Assembly: GCF_018449675.1 (NCBI RefSeq)
Contig: NZ_JAAVUZ010000003.1
Span: 1-64,000, forward strand
From: Glaciihabitans sp. dw_435
GTDB lineage: Bacteria; Actinomycetota; Actinomycetes; Actinomycetales; Microbacteriaceae
Direction of reading: 5' to 3'
Length of the DNA: 64,000 nt
In this document: positions 16,015-24,228 of the stretch, piece by piece
Layout of the letters: each line of letters starts with the position of its first letter
Position numbering within the stretch: the stretch's first letter is position 1
The notes under the pieces: generated by a model
What the model saw: only the letters and a program-made list of their open reading frames with translations
Database searches by the model: none
Told to the model about the DNA's origin: nothing
Translations under genes and position numbers: made by a program

Positions 16015-17679
16015 GTGCACGTCGTTTTGAGCTCTGCCCCCGGCGGGGTATTGCTGACCCCGGTGGCCGACGACGGCGCGGTCGTTCCCGGCGCGGTGAC
16101 GATTGCGACGCACGAGCTTTCGGCCGAGATCGCCCGGCGCGAGCCCGACCGTCCGCGGTGGGTGTGGGATGACACGGCGCGGTGGTATCCGCAGCTTCTG
16201 GCCGACGGTGTCCGGGTGGAGCGCTGTGTTGACCTGCGCCTCAGCCATGTCATCCTGCGCAACTCTGCCCTGACTGCCGGGTCGACGCTGGCGAATGCGC
16301 CGTACGGCCCGTGGGATGCCCCCGCAGTCGCGGTGCAGCAGCACAGCGGCACCCTGTTTGATTTCGTCGACGAACCGCCCCAGGGCGCCACTGCCGATCC
16401 CATCGAGGAGTTTCGGCTGCAGCGCGCCGCGCTGGAGTCATCCGCTTCCGCCAACTCGCTTGGTCTGCTCCTGGCGGCGGAGTCGGCGGGTGCTCTCATC
16501 GCGGCAGAAATGCGATTTGCCGGGCTTCCGTGGAGCGTGCAGAGGCACGACGAGCTGCTGACCGGACTGCTTGGTCCCCGGCCGCGCACGGGCGAGCGTC
16601 CCGCGAAACTGGAGGCAGTGCTGGGCCGGGTGCGCGCCGCGCTCGATGCGCCGGAGCTCAACCCGGATTCGCCCACCGACCTGATGCGTGCACTGCGGCG
16701 CGTCGGTCTGCTGGTGAACTCGACCCGGTCGTGGGAACTGAAGAAAATCGAGCACCCGGTGATCGAACCGCTGCTCGAATACAAAAAGCTGTCTCGGCTG
16801 CTGGCGGCCAACGGGTGGTACTGGCTCGATACGTGGGTCGACGAGGGCCGGTTCCGGCCCGACTACGTGCCGGGCGGCGTTGTCACCGGGCGCTGGGCCA
16901 CCAGTGGCGGTGGTGCGTTGCAGCTACCCAAGCAGATCCGCGGCGCGGTGGTACCCGATGAAGGCTGGAAGCTCATCGTCGCCGATGCGGCCCAACTGGA
17001 ACCACGTATCCTCACGGGGCTGTCGGGTGACCAGAAGATGGCCGAGGCTGGCAGAGGCGATCTCTACGAGGGAATCGTCGCCAGCGGTGCCGTCGCGACC
17101 CGGGCCGAAGCCAAGGTCGCCATGCTCGGTGCCATGTACGGCGCGACATCGGGGGAGGGCGGACGCCTGATGCCCCGGCTCACCCGGGCATTTCCCCGCG
17201 CCATCGCGATGGTGGAGGCCGCGGCCCGCGCCGGCGAACGCGGTGAGGTCGTCTCCACGCGTCTTGGCCGCAGTTCGCCCCGCCCGGGGGAGAGCTGGCA
17301 CGAAGCCCAGGGCGAAGCCAACGGAGTGCAGGCGACCGATCTCGACGAGCGACGGGCGCTCAGCCAGTCCCGCAGCTGGGGTCGTTTCACGCGCAACTTC
17401 ATCGTTCAGGGCACAGCGGCCGAGTGGGCGCTGTGCTGGATGGCGGGATTGCGCAACCGGCTGTGGGCGATGGCTGACGGGGACTTCGCCGACAGGCCGC
17501 ACCTCGTCTTCTTCCTCCACGACGAGGTCATGGTGCACGCACCCGCGCACCTCGCCGACCGGGTAGCCGAGGAGGTGCGCGCCGCCGCGGCCGATGCGGG
17601 TCGACTGATCTTCGGCGCGCTGCCGGTCGGCTTCCCGGTCACCGTCGCGATCGTCGACAGCTACGCGGACGCGAAGTAA
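16015..17679 (+). CDS. Bifunctional 3'-5' exonuclease / family A DNA polymerase
   Basis: A 554-residue stand-alone polymerase of the PolA family without a 5' nuclease domain. Residues ~1-190 form a reduced exonuclease-like region. The rest is the polymerase: motif A reads VADAAQLEPRI (catalytic Asp and steric-gate Glu kept, but Ala-Ala where DYS is usual); motif B reads RAEAKVAMLGAMYGATSGEG; motif C reads FFLHDEVMVHAP with the HDE catalytic residues. RWATSGGGALQLPKQIR corresponds to the fingers/palm template contacts. It is found in Actinobacteria beside PolI and is presumed to act in repair. The start is GTG 16015, with no clear Shine-Dalgarno. Confidence 0.88.
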   Translation: MHVVLSSAPGGVLLTPVADDGAVVPGAVTIATHELSAEIARREPDRPRWVWDDTARWYPQLLADGVRVERCVDLRLSHVILRNSALTAGSTLANAPYGPWDAPAVAVQQHSGTLFDFVDEPPQGATADPIEEFRLQRAALESSASANSLGLLLAAESAGALIAAEMRFAGLPWSVQRHDELLTGLLGPRPRTGERPAKLEAVLGRVRAALDAPELNPDSPTDLMRALRRVGLLVNSTRSWELKKIEHPVIEPLLEYKKLSRLLAANGWYWLDTWVDEGRFRPDYVPGGVVTGRWATSGGGALQLPKQIRGAVVPDEGWKLIVADAAQLEPRILTGLSGDQKMAEAGRGDLYEGIVASGAVATRAEAKVAMLGAMYGATSGEGGRLMPRLTRAFPRAIAMVEAAARAGERGEVVSTRLGRSSPRPGESWHEAQGEANGVQATDLDERRALSQSRSWGRFTRNFIVQGTAAEWALCWMAGLRNRLWAMADGDFADRPHLVFFLHDEVMVHAPAHLADRVAEEVRAAAADAGRLIFGALPVGFPVTVAIVDSYADAK

Positions 17680-17688
17680 CGCCTGCGC

Positions 17689-20514
17689 TCACCAGGTTGA
17701 GCGGGTTACGACGCGCAGTCGTGAGCCGCGTGCGGTGAGCCAGCTCCCGACTGCGATGACGAGCGGCACAGCGGTCGCGGCCAGAATCAGTTGCAGCCAC
17801 GGCGGGCTGAACGGAAGAAGCGGCAGCGTGCCATCGGCGGGTGGGAGCGACAGCGCGAGCGGGGGAACGAGTCCGAATGCCACCCCGATGACGGTTCCCA
17901 CGCCAGCGATGACGATCGCCTGCCAGAAGCCGATGGACCGGCGCAGGTTCGGAGGTGATCCGAGTGCGCCCAGCACCGCGTCATCCCGTCGCCCATCCGC
18001 GCGGGCCAGGCTGAGGGCGACGGACGATGCGCCCAGCACGATCAGGGCCGTCAGGATGAGGATGCCCCAGGCGGCGAGTTCTGCGACGGGCGGGGGTCCG
18101 GTCTCCACCTGAAAGACTTCAAGCTCAGTCACGCCGGCGATGTCGTCAATCTGCGCCCGGGCCGCGTCCGTTTCGGCGAACGACGGGGCGGATGCCAGCG
18201 GCGCGAGGACAAGGGTGGGCACGTAGTCGAGCTTGATCGACCTGGCAGTTGCGGGCGTCATGAACATTCCGAAGCTGATGGGCTTAACGGGTTCCTGGAG
18301 GGTAGCCGGCAGGGCAACGCTTCGAACGGGTGTTGCGGTCCCATTCGCGACCGGGTCAGCACTGTCGGTGAACCAATCGATTGTCACTTTGCCGGATGAG
18401 ATGTAGTCGGGATACAACGACACAACTCCGCCGGACTCCAGGCTTGTGCGGGATGTCGCGGACACGGGCTCCCCGAGAATGGCGGCGAGATCCGCGGGAG
18501 ACCCCACCCAGATCTTGTCCAGCTGGTCAAGCCCCGTGGAGCTGAGATAGAAGTTTGTCGAGGAGGCGTCGGGGAGCTGAGTCAACCGCGGCGCGGTGTA
18601 GGTCAGCTGGTCCTTGTCGACGGTGCCGGCAGTGGTCGGCGCGCTGGAAAGCACCCGGGCAGACGTCACGTGAAAGCTTGCATTGAGCGCTGCGGCGATC
18701 TGGCTGCCCGCGGGGTCTACATGATTCTGACCGCCGAAGTCATACCGGTATAGGTTCACGCGTGCTGTGTTGTTGGCAGTCGTGTATTGATAGTCCGACG
18801 CAGATTCCGTCTGGTACGCACCGATGGTGGTCATCAGTGCCGATGCGACAAAGACGGTGCTCATGATCGCGGCAAGAGCCGGCACGGACCGTCCTGGGTT
18901 CCGGGCGGCGTCGCGGGCACCGAGGCGCGCACCCGCGCCCAGGGGAGAGAGCAGGCGCGCGGCCACCCGCAGCACGAACGGACTGAGGAACATCACCCCG
19001 ACCTGCATGAGGATGGGACCGAGAGCGATGAGGGCGATGCCCACGCCCCAGTACGAAGTGCCGTGATAGCTCTGCCGGATCTGCGTGAGAGTCACGATTC
19101 CTCCCGCCAGTGCGGAAACGAATCCGATCGCCACGAGGATGATCCCCACGATGGGTTTCCGCGCGGTGGGGACCGGGGGACGGCTCGAGCCACGTAATGA
19201 CGCGACGACATCGACCCGGGATGCTGCCCGAGCGGGGATGATGGCGGACAGCCACCCCACCACCACGGCGAATAGGGCTACGCCGACCAGCAGCGGCGCG
19301 TTGACGTGAAAGCCCGGGTACTGAATGGAGCTACCGTCGGCGGTGACCAGCGTGAATACCCACGCGCCGATGATTCCCACCACAACACCGGCGGCTCCAC
19401 CAACGGCACCGAGGACGAGCCCGCCAAACGACACCACACGAAACAGCATCCGTCTATCGCCACCGACGCTGGAGAGGATGGCCAACGCGCGTTGTTGTTG
19501 TCGGGCGCCAACCATGAACGCGGCGCCGGCAAGCAGTCCGACCTCGAAAAGCGCGAAGGCACCGAACAGGGCTATCGCTGCTCCTACAGCTACCGCATCA
19601 GCCAGGGGATTGGCTGGCCCGGGCGCGGCTGGTCGCGGATGCTCGAGCACGTAGCTCGACAGCACTCCAGCACCCTTGGTGTTGAGCTTCTGCACCGCCG
19701 GCCAGTCGAGCTCTGTGTGAGGCAGGTAGTAGTTCGTCGTCAGTGAATCGCCGGACATGGGAGCAACCGCGCCAAACACTTCCTGAGTGGCGGACGGCTT
19801 CACCGAGTCCCGGAGAGTCCCCACGACCGTGTAGCTCGCTTGTGCGGGCGTGACCACCGACATCGTGCCGCCAATGGAGATGCCAAGGCGCTTGAGCGCG
19901 GTGGGTGTGACCATGACTTCGGATGGCGAATTCGGCCTCGTGCCGTCGATGACGTCGTATCGTCCTGCAAACGAGGGATTCCAGGGTTCGCCCAATACGG
20001 CCGTCATGCTTCCCAGTCCCGCAGCGGTTCGCACCGTTACCGAGGTGTGCTCGATGGGGAGGTAAGGCGTGCCCGATTGAAGAATCTGGTCGATGGGAAG
20101 CAGAGGGTCACTGAAACTGTGGCGGAGAGGCATCCCTGACTCGTCCATTGCGTAGCTCATGTTGTCGGGCTGATCGGGATCCTGCACGGCCGTCGGGTCC
20201 GGCGGATTGTTGACAGTGATCACGGCTTGCATCTGACCGAGTTGCGTCTGAGCAATTTCGCTGCGGGTGGCCTGCGAACTCGTTCCCACGGTGGCGACGG
20301 CGCTGATCCCGATGATGGGGATTGCCACGAGCAGGGCGATCAGAGCGCTGCGGCCCGGCGCCTGGATGGCCATGCGCCGTGCGAGGCGAAAGGCCAGTCG
20401 CGCACCGGGCCTGCCATCCCGCGGCGTTGTCGGCTCAGATTTGGCCGGCCGAGCGCTGAAGTGAGAGCGGGGCTCAACGTGAGTGCTCCGCCGGGGTGCG
20501 TGGTTGCGGCTCAT
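17689..20514 (-). CDS. FtsX-like ABC transporter permease
   Basis: A 941-residue membrane protein with two FtsX/MacB permease modules. A first helix (ALIALLVAIPIIGISAVATVG, ~60) precedes an extracellular domain of ~240 residues. Helices cluster at ~310-330, ~360-380, ~415-435 and ~490-570, followed by a second external domain and final helices at ~820-930. The architecture (large MacB-like external loops, GARLGARDAARNPGRSVPALAAIMS between modules) suits export or surface signalling rather than import. It starts in a 4-nt overlap (ATGA) with the ATPase stop, so the subunits are co-translated. The substrate is unknown; antimicrobial peptides or lipoproteins are typical. Confidence 0.85.
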   Translation of the reverse strand: MSRNHAPRRSTHVEPRSHFSARPAKSEPTTPRDGRPGARLAFRLARRMAIQAPGRSALIALLVAIPIIGISAVATVGTSSQATRSEIAQTQLGQMQAVITVNNPPDPTAVQDPDQPDNMSYAMDESGMPLRHSFSDPLLPIDQILQSGTPYLPIEHTSVTVRTAAGLGSMTAVLGEPWNPSFAGRYDVIDGTRPNSPSEVMVTPTALKRLGISIGGTMSVVTPAQASYTVVGTLRDSVKPSATQEVFGAVAPMSGDSLTTNYYLPHTELDWPAVQKLNTKGAGVLSSYVLEHPRPAAPGPANPLADAVAVGAAIALFGAFALFEVGLLAGAAFMVGARQQQRALAILSSVGGDRRMLFRVVSFGGLVLGAVGGAAGVVVGIIGAWVFTLVTADGSSIQYPGFHVNAPLLVGVALFAVVVGWLSAIIPARAASRVDVVASLRGSSRPPVPTARKPIVGIILVAIGFVSALAGGIVTLTQIRQSYHGTSYWGVGIALIALGPILMQVGVMFLSPFVLRVAARLLSPLGAGARLGARDAARNPGRSVPALAAIMSTVFVASALMTTIGAYQTESASDYQYTTANNTARVNLYRYDFGGQNHVDPAGSQIAAALNASFHVTSARVLSSAPTTAGTVDKDQLTYTAPRLTQLPDASSTNFYLSSTGLDQLDKIWVGSPADLAAILGEPVSATSRTSLESGGVVSLYPDYISSGKVTIDWFTDSADPVANGTATPVRSVALPATLQEPVKPISFGMFMTPATARSIKLDYVPTLVLAPLASAPSFAETDAARAQIDDIAGVTELEVFQVETGPPPVAELAAWGILILTALIVLGASSVALSLARADGRRDDAVLGALGSPPNLRRSIGFWQAIVIAGVGTVIGVAFGLVPPLALSLPPADGTLPLLPFSPPWLQLILAATAVPLVIAVGSWLTARGSRLRVVTRSTW

Positions 20515-21233
20515 GAGGCTGCGCCGAGGAGAGATCCGACACCCCGGGCCGCTGCCTCGTCGATGACGCGACCGTCGCGGAGAAACACGATGCGATCTGC
20601 CCATGCCGCGTGACGTGCGTCATGGGTGACGAGGATGCCGCCCGCGCCCGCATCGACCCGTGCACGGAGCATCCGCAACACCATCTCTCCCGTCGTACTG
20701 TCGAGCGCACCGGTCGGTTCGTCGGCGAGCACGAGTGACCGGCCACCCACCACCGCACGCGCGATGGCGACACGCTGCTGCTGTCCACCCGAGAGGTCGC
20801 TCGGAAAGTGGGTCGCCCGATCGGAGAGCTCAACGACAGCCAGCGCATCCAGCGCGGCGCGACGAGCACGCCGCGATTTCCAGCCGTCGAGTTCCAGGGG
20901 GAGCGAAACGTTCTCCAGCGCGGTGAGTGCGGGAATGAGATTGAAGTCCTGAAACACGAATCCGAGACTTCGGCGACGCAGGGTCGCGACCTGTCGGGGT
21001 GTCATCTCGCTCAGCCAGTTGCCTTCAACAATGACCTCGCCACTGGTGGGTTGGGTGAGGCCGCCCGCGATGGTGAGCAATGTGGACTTGCCCGACCCGG
21101 ACGCGCCCATGATCGCGACGAGTTCGCCGCGAGCCACTTCGAGATCGACACCCACCAGGGCGGTGACAGCGGTCTCGCCGGATCCGTACTGCATGGCGAC
21201 GCCGTCGAGACGCAGGAGCGGGTGCTCGGTCAT
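20511..21233 (-). CDS. ABC transporter ATP-binding protein (LolD/MacB type)
   Basis: A 240-residue ATPase that powers the FtsX-like permease encoded next to it. Walker A is GASGSGKST, the Q-loop region LGFVFQDFNLIPALTALENV is typical of the LolD/MacB class, the signature is LSGGQQQRVAIARA, Walker B is SLVLADEPTGALD, and the switch histidine is in LVTHDARHAAWA. ATG 21233 overlaps the padR stop (ATGA) and its own stop overlaps the permease start (ATGA), giving a fully coupled three-gene operon. Confidence 0.95.
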   Translation of the reverse strand: MTEHPLLRLDGVAMQYGSGETAVTALVGVDLEVARGELVAIMGASGSGKSTLLTIAGGLTQPTSGEVIVEGNWLSEMTPRQVATLRRRSLGFVFQDFNLIPALTALENVSLPLELDGWKSRRARRAALDALAVVELSDRATHFPSDLSGGQQQRVAIARAVVGGRSLVLADEPTGALDSTTGEMVLRMLRARVDAGAGGILVTHDARHAAWADRIVFLRDGRVIDEAAARGVGSLLGAAS

Positions 21234-21883
21234 GATGAGGCCGGTCCCGTCTGCATCGAGTCGCCAGGGACGGTGGTGGATGCCCCGGTGGTCTGTTTCA
21301 CCGGACGCCCGCGCTTGGGGACATCCGTCGAGAGGGGAAGCGGGGCGGCGAACCCTGCCGCTGCCGCGCGGGCAAGCCGGGTCTCCGAGTGGTCCAGCCA
21401 CCGGACTTCCGCCTCCGTTGTGAAGATCAGTGAATCGATGACGAGCATCCATGCCAGTTCCTGCGAGGACTCGGGCTCGCTCGTCGCGTTCTTCGTGCGC
21501 GTCAGCTCCTGAAGGGTCCGCAGCGTGGCGGACCGTTGTACCTGGATGACATGGGCGATGTCGATGCCGGGCAGCGTGACGGCGATCGCCAGTTTGATTG
21601 CGAGCTCATCGCGCGTGGCTGCCGTACGGACGACGGGTGAACCGAGCCAGCTCGCGACTTCTGCGCTGCCTGCCGCGGTGATCTCGTAGTAGATCTGACC
21701 GTCGGCATCGATGTCAGCCTTGTCGACAAGTCCGTCCCGCTCGAGGCGATCCAGGGTGTTGTAAATCTGGCCGACGTTCAAGGGCCACGTCGACCCGGTG
21801 CGGCGGTCGAACTCCGAGCGAAGCTGGTAACCGTAACACGGGCCCTGATCAAGGATGGCGAGAAGACTCTGGCGAACGGACAC
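21230..21883 (-). CDS. PadR-family transcriptional regulator
   Basis: A 217-residue repressor. The N-terminal winged helix is clear (RQSLLAILDQGPCYGYQLRSEF, TWPLNVGQIYNTLDRLERDGLV, YYEITAAG). The C-terminal helices (residues ~95-180) are the dimerisation part, followed by a basic/Pro tail. PadR proteins of this kind usually repress a neighbouring multidrug or peptide ABC exporter and are released by its substrate. Here the gene is first in the ABC operon, so autoregulation is likely. GTG 21883 has GGAGG 4 nt upstream. A palindrome repeated upstream is the likely operator. Confidence 0.88.
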   Translation of the reverse strand: MSVRQSLLAILDQGPCYGYQLRSEFDRRTGSTWPLNVGQIYNTLDRLERDGLVDKADIDADGQIYYEITAAGSAEVASWLGSPVVRTAATRDELAIKLAIAVTLPGIDIAHVIQVQRSATLRTLQELTRTKNATSEPESSQELAWMLVIDSLIFTTEAEVRWLDHSETRLARAAAAGFAAPLPLSTDVPKRGRPVKQTTGASTTVPGDSMQTGPASS

Positions 21884-21912
21884 GGTACCTCCGGCGGTCG
21901 AACTAGTTTCCT

Positions 21913-21951
21913 AGTATGTGATTACCGAGTATAGGCATACCGAGTATGCAA
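21913..21951 (-). promoter_or_regulatory. padR operon promoter/operator
   Basis: TACCGAGTAT occurs twice, 15 bp apart (21923-21932, 21938-21947). The second lies in a perfect inverted repeat GCATAC-CGA-GTATGC (21935-21949). A minus-strand TATACT (21933-21928), a good -10, overlaps the first copy. A regulator bound here would block the promoter, which fits PadR autorepression. Confidence 0.5.
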
Positions 21952-22002
21952 TGCGCCAGAGTTTTGTTTAACTTGTCGGGGAGTGCTGACGCGGTGGATG
22001 GG

Positions 22003-23256
22003 TCAGGCGTGAGGAGGGAGCCGCAGACGGGTTTCGGCCAGGGGCGGATGAAGGGCGATGCGTTCGGCTGCGATGTCGTAGACATCCATGACGCGCGACA
22101 CGTACGTGTCCGCCGAGAACGTCGCGCTGTCGGCGCGAGCGCCCGCGGACAGAGCCAGCAGCGTACCCGGGGACGTGACAAGTTCTTCAATTGCATATGC
22201 CAGCCCCGCGACATCCGGAGTCGGCGACCGGAAACCGGCTCGCTGGAGCCCTTCGCTCAGCTTGGGATCGCAGTACAGTACACCGCGGTACCTGCTGACG
22301 GCTTCGGCGATTGTCATCGGCTGATTATCGAAACCGACAGACGTCAGTGCGACCGCCGACGACGCGTCGATGAGATCGAGGACGGTGTCGTGTTCGAGTC
22401 CGCCATGGATGTGGATGTTGGGGTGCGTGCCGGCGAGAGCACGAAGCGCGGGAAGCTCGGAACCCTCCCCGACGAAGTCGACCTCAAAGCCGTCACCTGT
22501 GCGCGCCAGCGCGGCGATCGCAGCCTCGGCGAATGCGAGGGGGCGTTTCTCCGGCTCGCACCGGGCGACCCACAGCAGGCGGGGACGCGCTGCCTGAACC
22601 GGCGTGAGCTCGGCGGCGGGACGCAGCGAGCGTGCGATGGGATTGGGCACGACGACGATGGGTCCGGTGACGCCGGCGGCACGAAGATCGTCCGCCTGGT
22701 GTGACGACGGGGAGATGACGGTGTCCGCGCGGCACGCCATTGCGAGCGTGAGATTGCGCAGCAGGTTGTCCGAGGCCCTGGCCGTGAAGAACCGGCGTGG
22801 GAACCGGTGCTGCGTCACGTTCTCGAGGCCAAGGCTCATCATGGGGGTGACGATGGCCTGCCACCACCCGGAGCTCTGCCAGTAGAACGTGTGCACGGTG
22901 TGGACGACGGGGATACCCACTTCGTGCGCGGCAGTGGTCGCGGCGTGCGCGAGTCCGAATTCCGTTTGAAGATGCACCACGTCGACCTGTTCGGCCACGA
23001 GGTAGTCACGAAGGTGCGCGATGAGTTTCGTGCGCGCTCCGACGACGGGAAGGATGACCCCGGGCACGACGTATGCCGGACGGATCTGGAGCCCGCCCGC
23101 TACCGGATGAATCTTCGGTCCACGCGGCAGTCGGGCCGTGGAGATCAGCAGGACGTCGTGCCCGGCGGATTCGAGCGCGACTTGTTGCTCGTGGATCGAG
23201 CTCTGCAGCCCACCCACATAATCAAGGAAAAAGTCGCTAACGATTGCAATTCGCAT
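22003..23256 (-). CDS. GT4-family glycosyltransferase
   Basis: A 417-residue GT-B retaining glycosyltransferase. The N-terminal Rossmann domain starts MRIAIVSDFFLDYVGGLQSSI and includes VDVVHLQTEFGLA and VHTVHTFYW. The C-terminal domain holds PNPIARSL, LLWVARCEPEKRPLAFAEA, VDFVGEGSELPAL and the nucleotide-sugar region SVGFDNQPMTIAEAVSRYRG. This resembles PimB/MgtA-like mannosyl- and glucosyltransferases of actinobacteria, but acceptor and donor cannot be read from sequence. No signal or membrane helix is seen, so it acts at the inner face of the membrane. ATG 23256 follows an AAGGAG box. Confidence 0.88.
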   Translation of the reverse strand: MRIAIVSDFFLDYVGGLQSSIHEQQVALESAGHDVLLISTARLPRGPKIHPVAGGLQIRPAYVVPGVILPVVGARTKLIAHLRDYLVAEQVDVVHLQTEFGLAHAATTAAHEVGIPVVHTVHTFYWQSSGWWQAIVTPMMSLGLENVTQHRFPRRFFTARASDNLLRNLTLAMACRADTVISPSSHQADDLRAAGVTGPIVVVPNPIARSLRPAAELTPVQAARPRLLWVARCEPEKRPLAFAEAAIAALARTGDGFEVDFVGEGSELPALRALAGTHPNIHIHGGLEHDTVLDLIDASSAVALTSVGFDNQPMTIAEAVSRYRGVLYCDPKLSEGLQRAGFRSPTPDVAGLAYAIEELVTSPGTLLALSAGARADSATFSADTYVSRVMDVYDIAAERIALHPPLAETRLRLPPHA

Positions 23257-23278
23257 AGGACTCCTTCGCCTCAGCACA

Positions 23279-23299
23279 CGACAGTACCTGTCGAGTCTA
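23279..23299 (-). promoter_or_regulatory. Glycosyltransferase promoter with palindrome
   Basis: Minus-strand TAGACT (23299-23294) is a good -10. Directly after it lies the inverted repeat CGACAG-TAC-CTGTCG (23279-23293), over the expected RNA start. It is a candidate operator and does not match the CGAAC-N4-GTTCG SOS box. Confidence 0.45.
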
Positions 23300-23607
23300 A
23301 ACACCGGGTGGTACTCCCAAGCGCGAGACGCACGCCCTCGGCCGCCGAGGGGCTCCGTGCGCCACCCACCGCGACGACCAAGGCCCTTCGGTGCGCCATG
23401 ACGCGGGGGAGGTGTTCGCCGCGAACGCCCTCCGCCGGTCTGGCGCGTGACGACGGAATCCATCCCGCGATACCGCGGCAAGGTGCCACTGGGCGCGTCG
23501 GGATCACATCCTTGTAATTTCGCAGGTTGATCAGCCATAATTCATGCAAGCCAAGTAATCCATTCACCGGTCGATGGGGAAGTCGCACCAACCGAATGGA
23601 GAGACAA
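23300..23607. other. Intergenic region between glycosyltransferase and DUF3145 gene
   Basis: No gene is supported in these ~310 bases. They hold a GC-rich hairpin (CCCTCGG 23335-23341 / CCGAGGG 23345-23351, loop CCG) without a T-run. The AT-richer stretch near 23510-23560 probably carries the promoter of the DUF3145 gene. Its start is GTG 23608, with GGAGAG (23598-23603) upstream. Confidence 0.5.
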
Positions 23608-24111
23608 GTGGCTGGATCAACCGCTCGTGGAGTGTTGTACGTTCACTCTGCCCCGCGCGCACTGTGCCCTCACATTGAGTGGGCCGCAGGTCGCGCTCTC
23701 GATCGCGCCGTAAATTTCTCCTGGTCCGATCAGCCAGTGATGAAGGGCGTCAAGCGCACCGAGTTCTACTGGGAGGGCGCCCAGGGTACCGGCGCCAAGC
23801 TTGCCTCCGCGCTTCGTGGGTGGGAACACCTGCGGTACGAGGTGACAGAGGATGCCACGCCCGGTAGTGACGGCGGACGATGGATGCACACCCCCGACCT
23901 CGGCATCTTCTTCGCCCAGACCGACACGGTCGGCAACATGGTGATCCCCGAAGACCGCGTGCGATACGCGATGGAGGTCGCTGGCTCCAACGCGCTGGAG
24001 TTGCACCGGGAGTTGCGTCTCGCGATCGGCCAGGCGTGGGATGACGAGCTTGACGCGTTCCGGCATGCGAGTGATGACAACCAGGTCATCTGGCTGCACA
24101 AGGTGGGCTGA
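23608..24111 (+). CDS. DUF3145 family protein
   Basis: A 167-residue protein of the actinobacteria-specific DUF3145 family. Recognised segments are TARGVLYVHSAPRALCPHIEWAAGRAL, FYWEGAQGTGAKLASALRGWEHLRYEVTED, GRWMHTPDLGIF and EDRVRYAM. No signal peptide or membrane segment is seen. The gene is highly conserved in Actinobacteria and often lies near fatty acid synthesis genes, as here, but has no assigned function. GTG 23608 matches the usual N-terminus of the family better than ATG 23596. Confidence 0.88.
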   Translation: MAGSTARGVLYVHSAPRALCPHIEWAAGRALDRAVNFSWSDQPVMKGVKRTEFYWEGAQGTGAKLASALRGWEHLRYEVTEDATPGSDGGRWMHTPDLGIFFAQTDTVGNMVIPEDRVRYAMEVAGSNALELHRELRLAIGQAWDDELDAFRHASDDNQVIWLHKVG

Positions 24112-24124
24112 GCGCCACCAACGA

Positions 24125-24188
24125 CGATGGGGCTAAGTCGGGCCCGGGCCGCGGAGTACCGCGGGCCGAGACCGACTTAGCCCCATCG
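24125..24188. terminator. Bidirectional terminator
   Basis: A perfect 17-bp outer stem CGATGGGGCTAAGTCGG (24125-24141) / CCGACTTAGCCCCATCG (24172-24188) holds a second GC-rich inner hairpin. It separates the convergent DUF3145 and fabF genes. Confidence 0.85.
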
Positions 24189-24228
24189 CTGCGTTACCGA
24201 ACGGGACGAACCGTCCGGCGGTGTGCGC

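Noticed and set aside
23279-23293. CGACAG-TAC-CTGTCG considered as a LexA/SOS box
   Set aside because: The actinobacterial SOS box is CGAAC-N4-GTTCG; arms and spacing differ.
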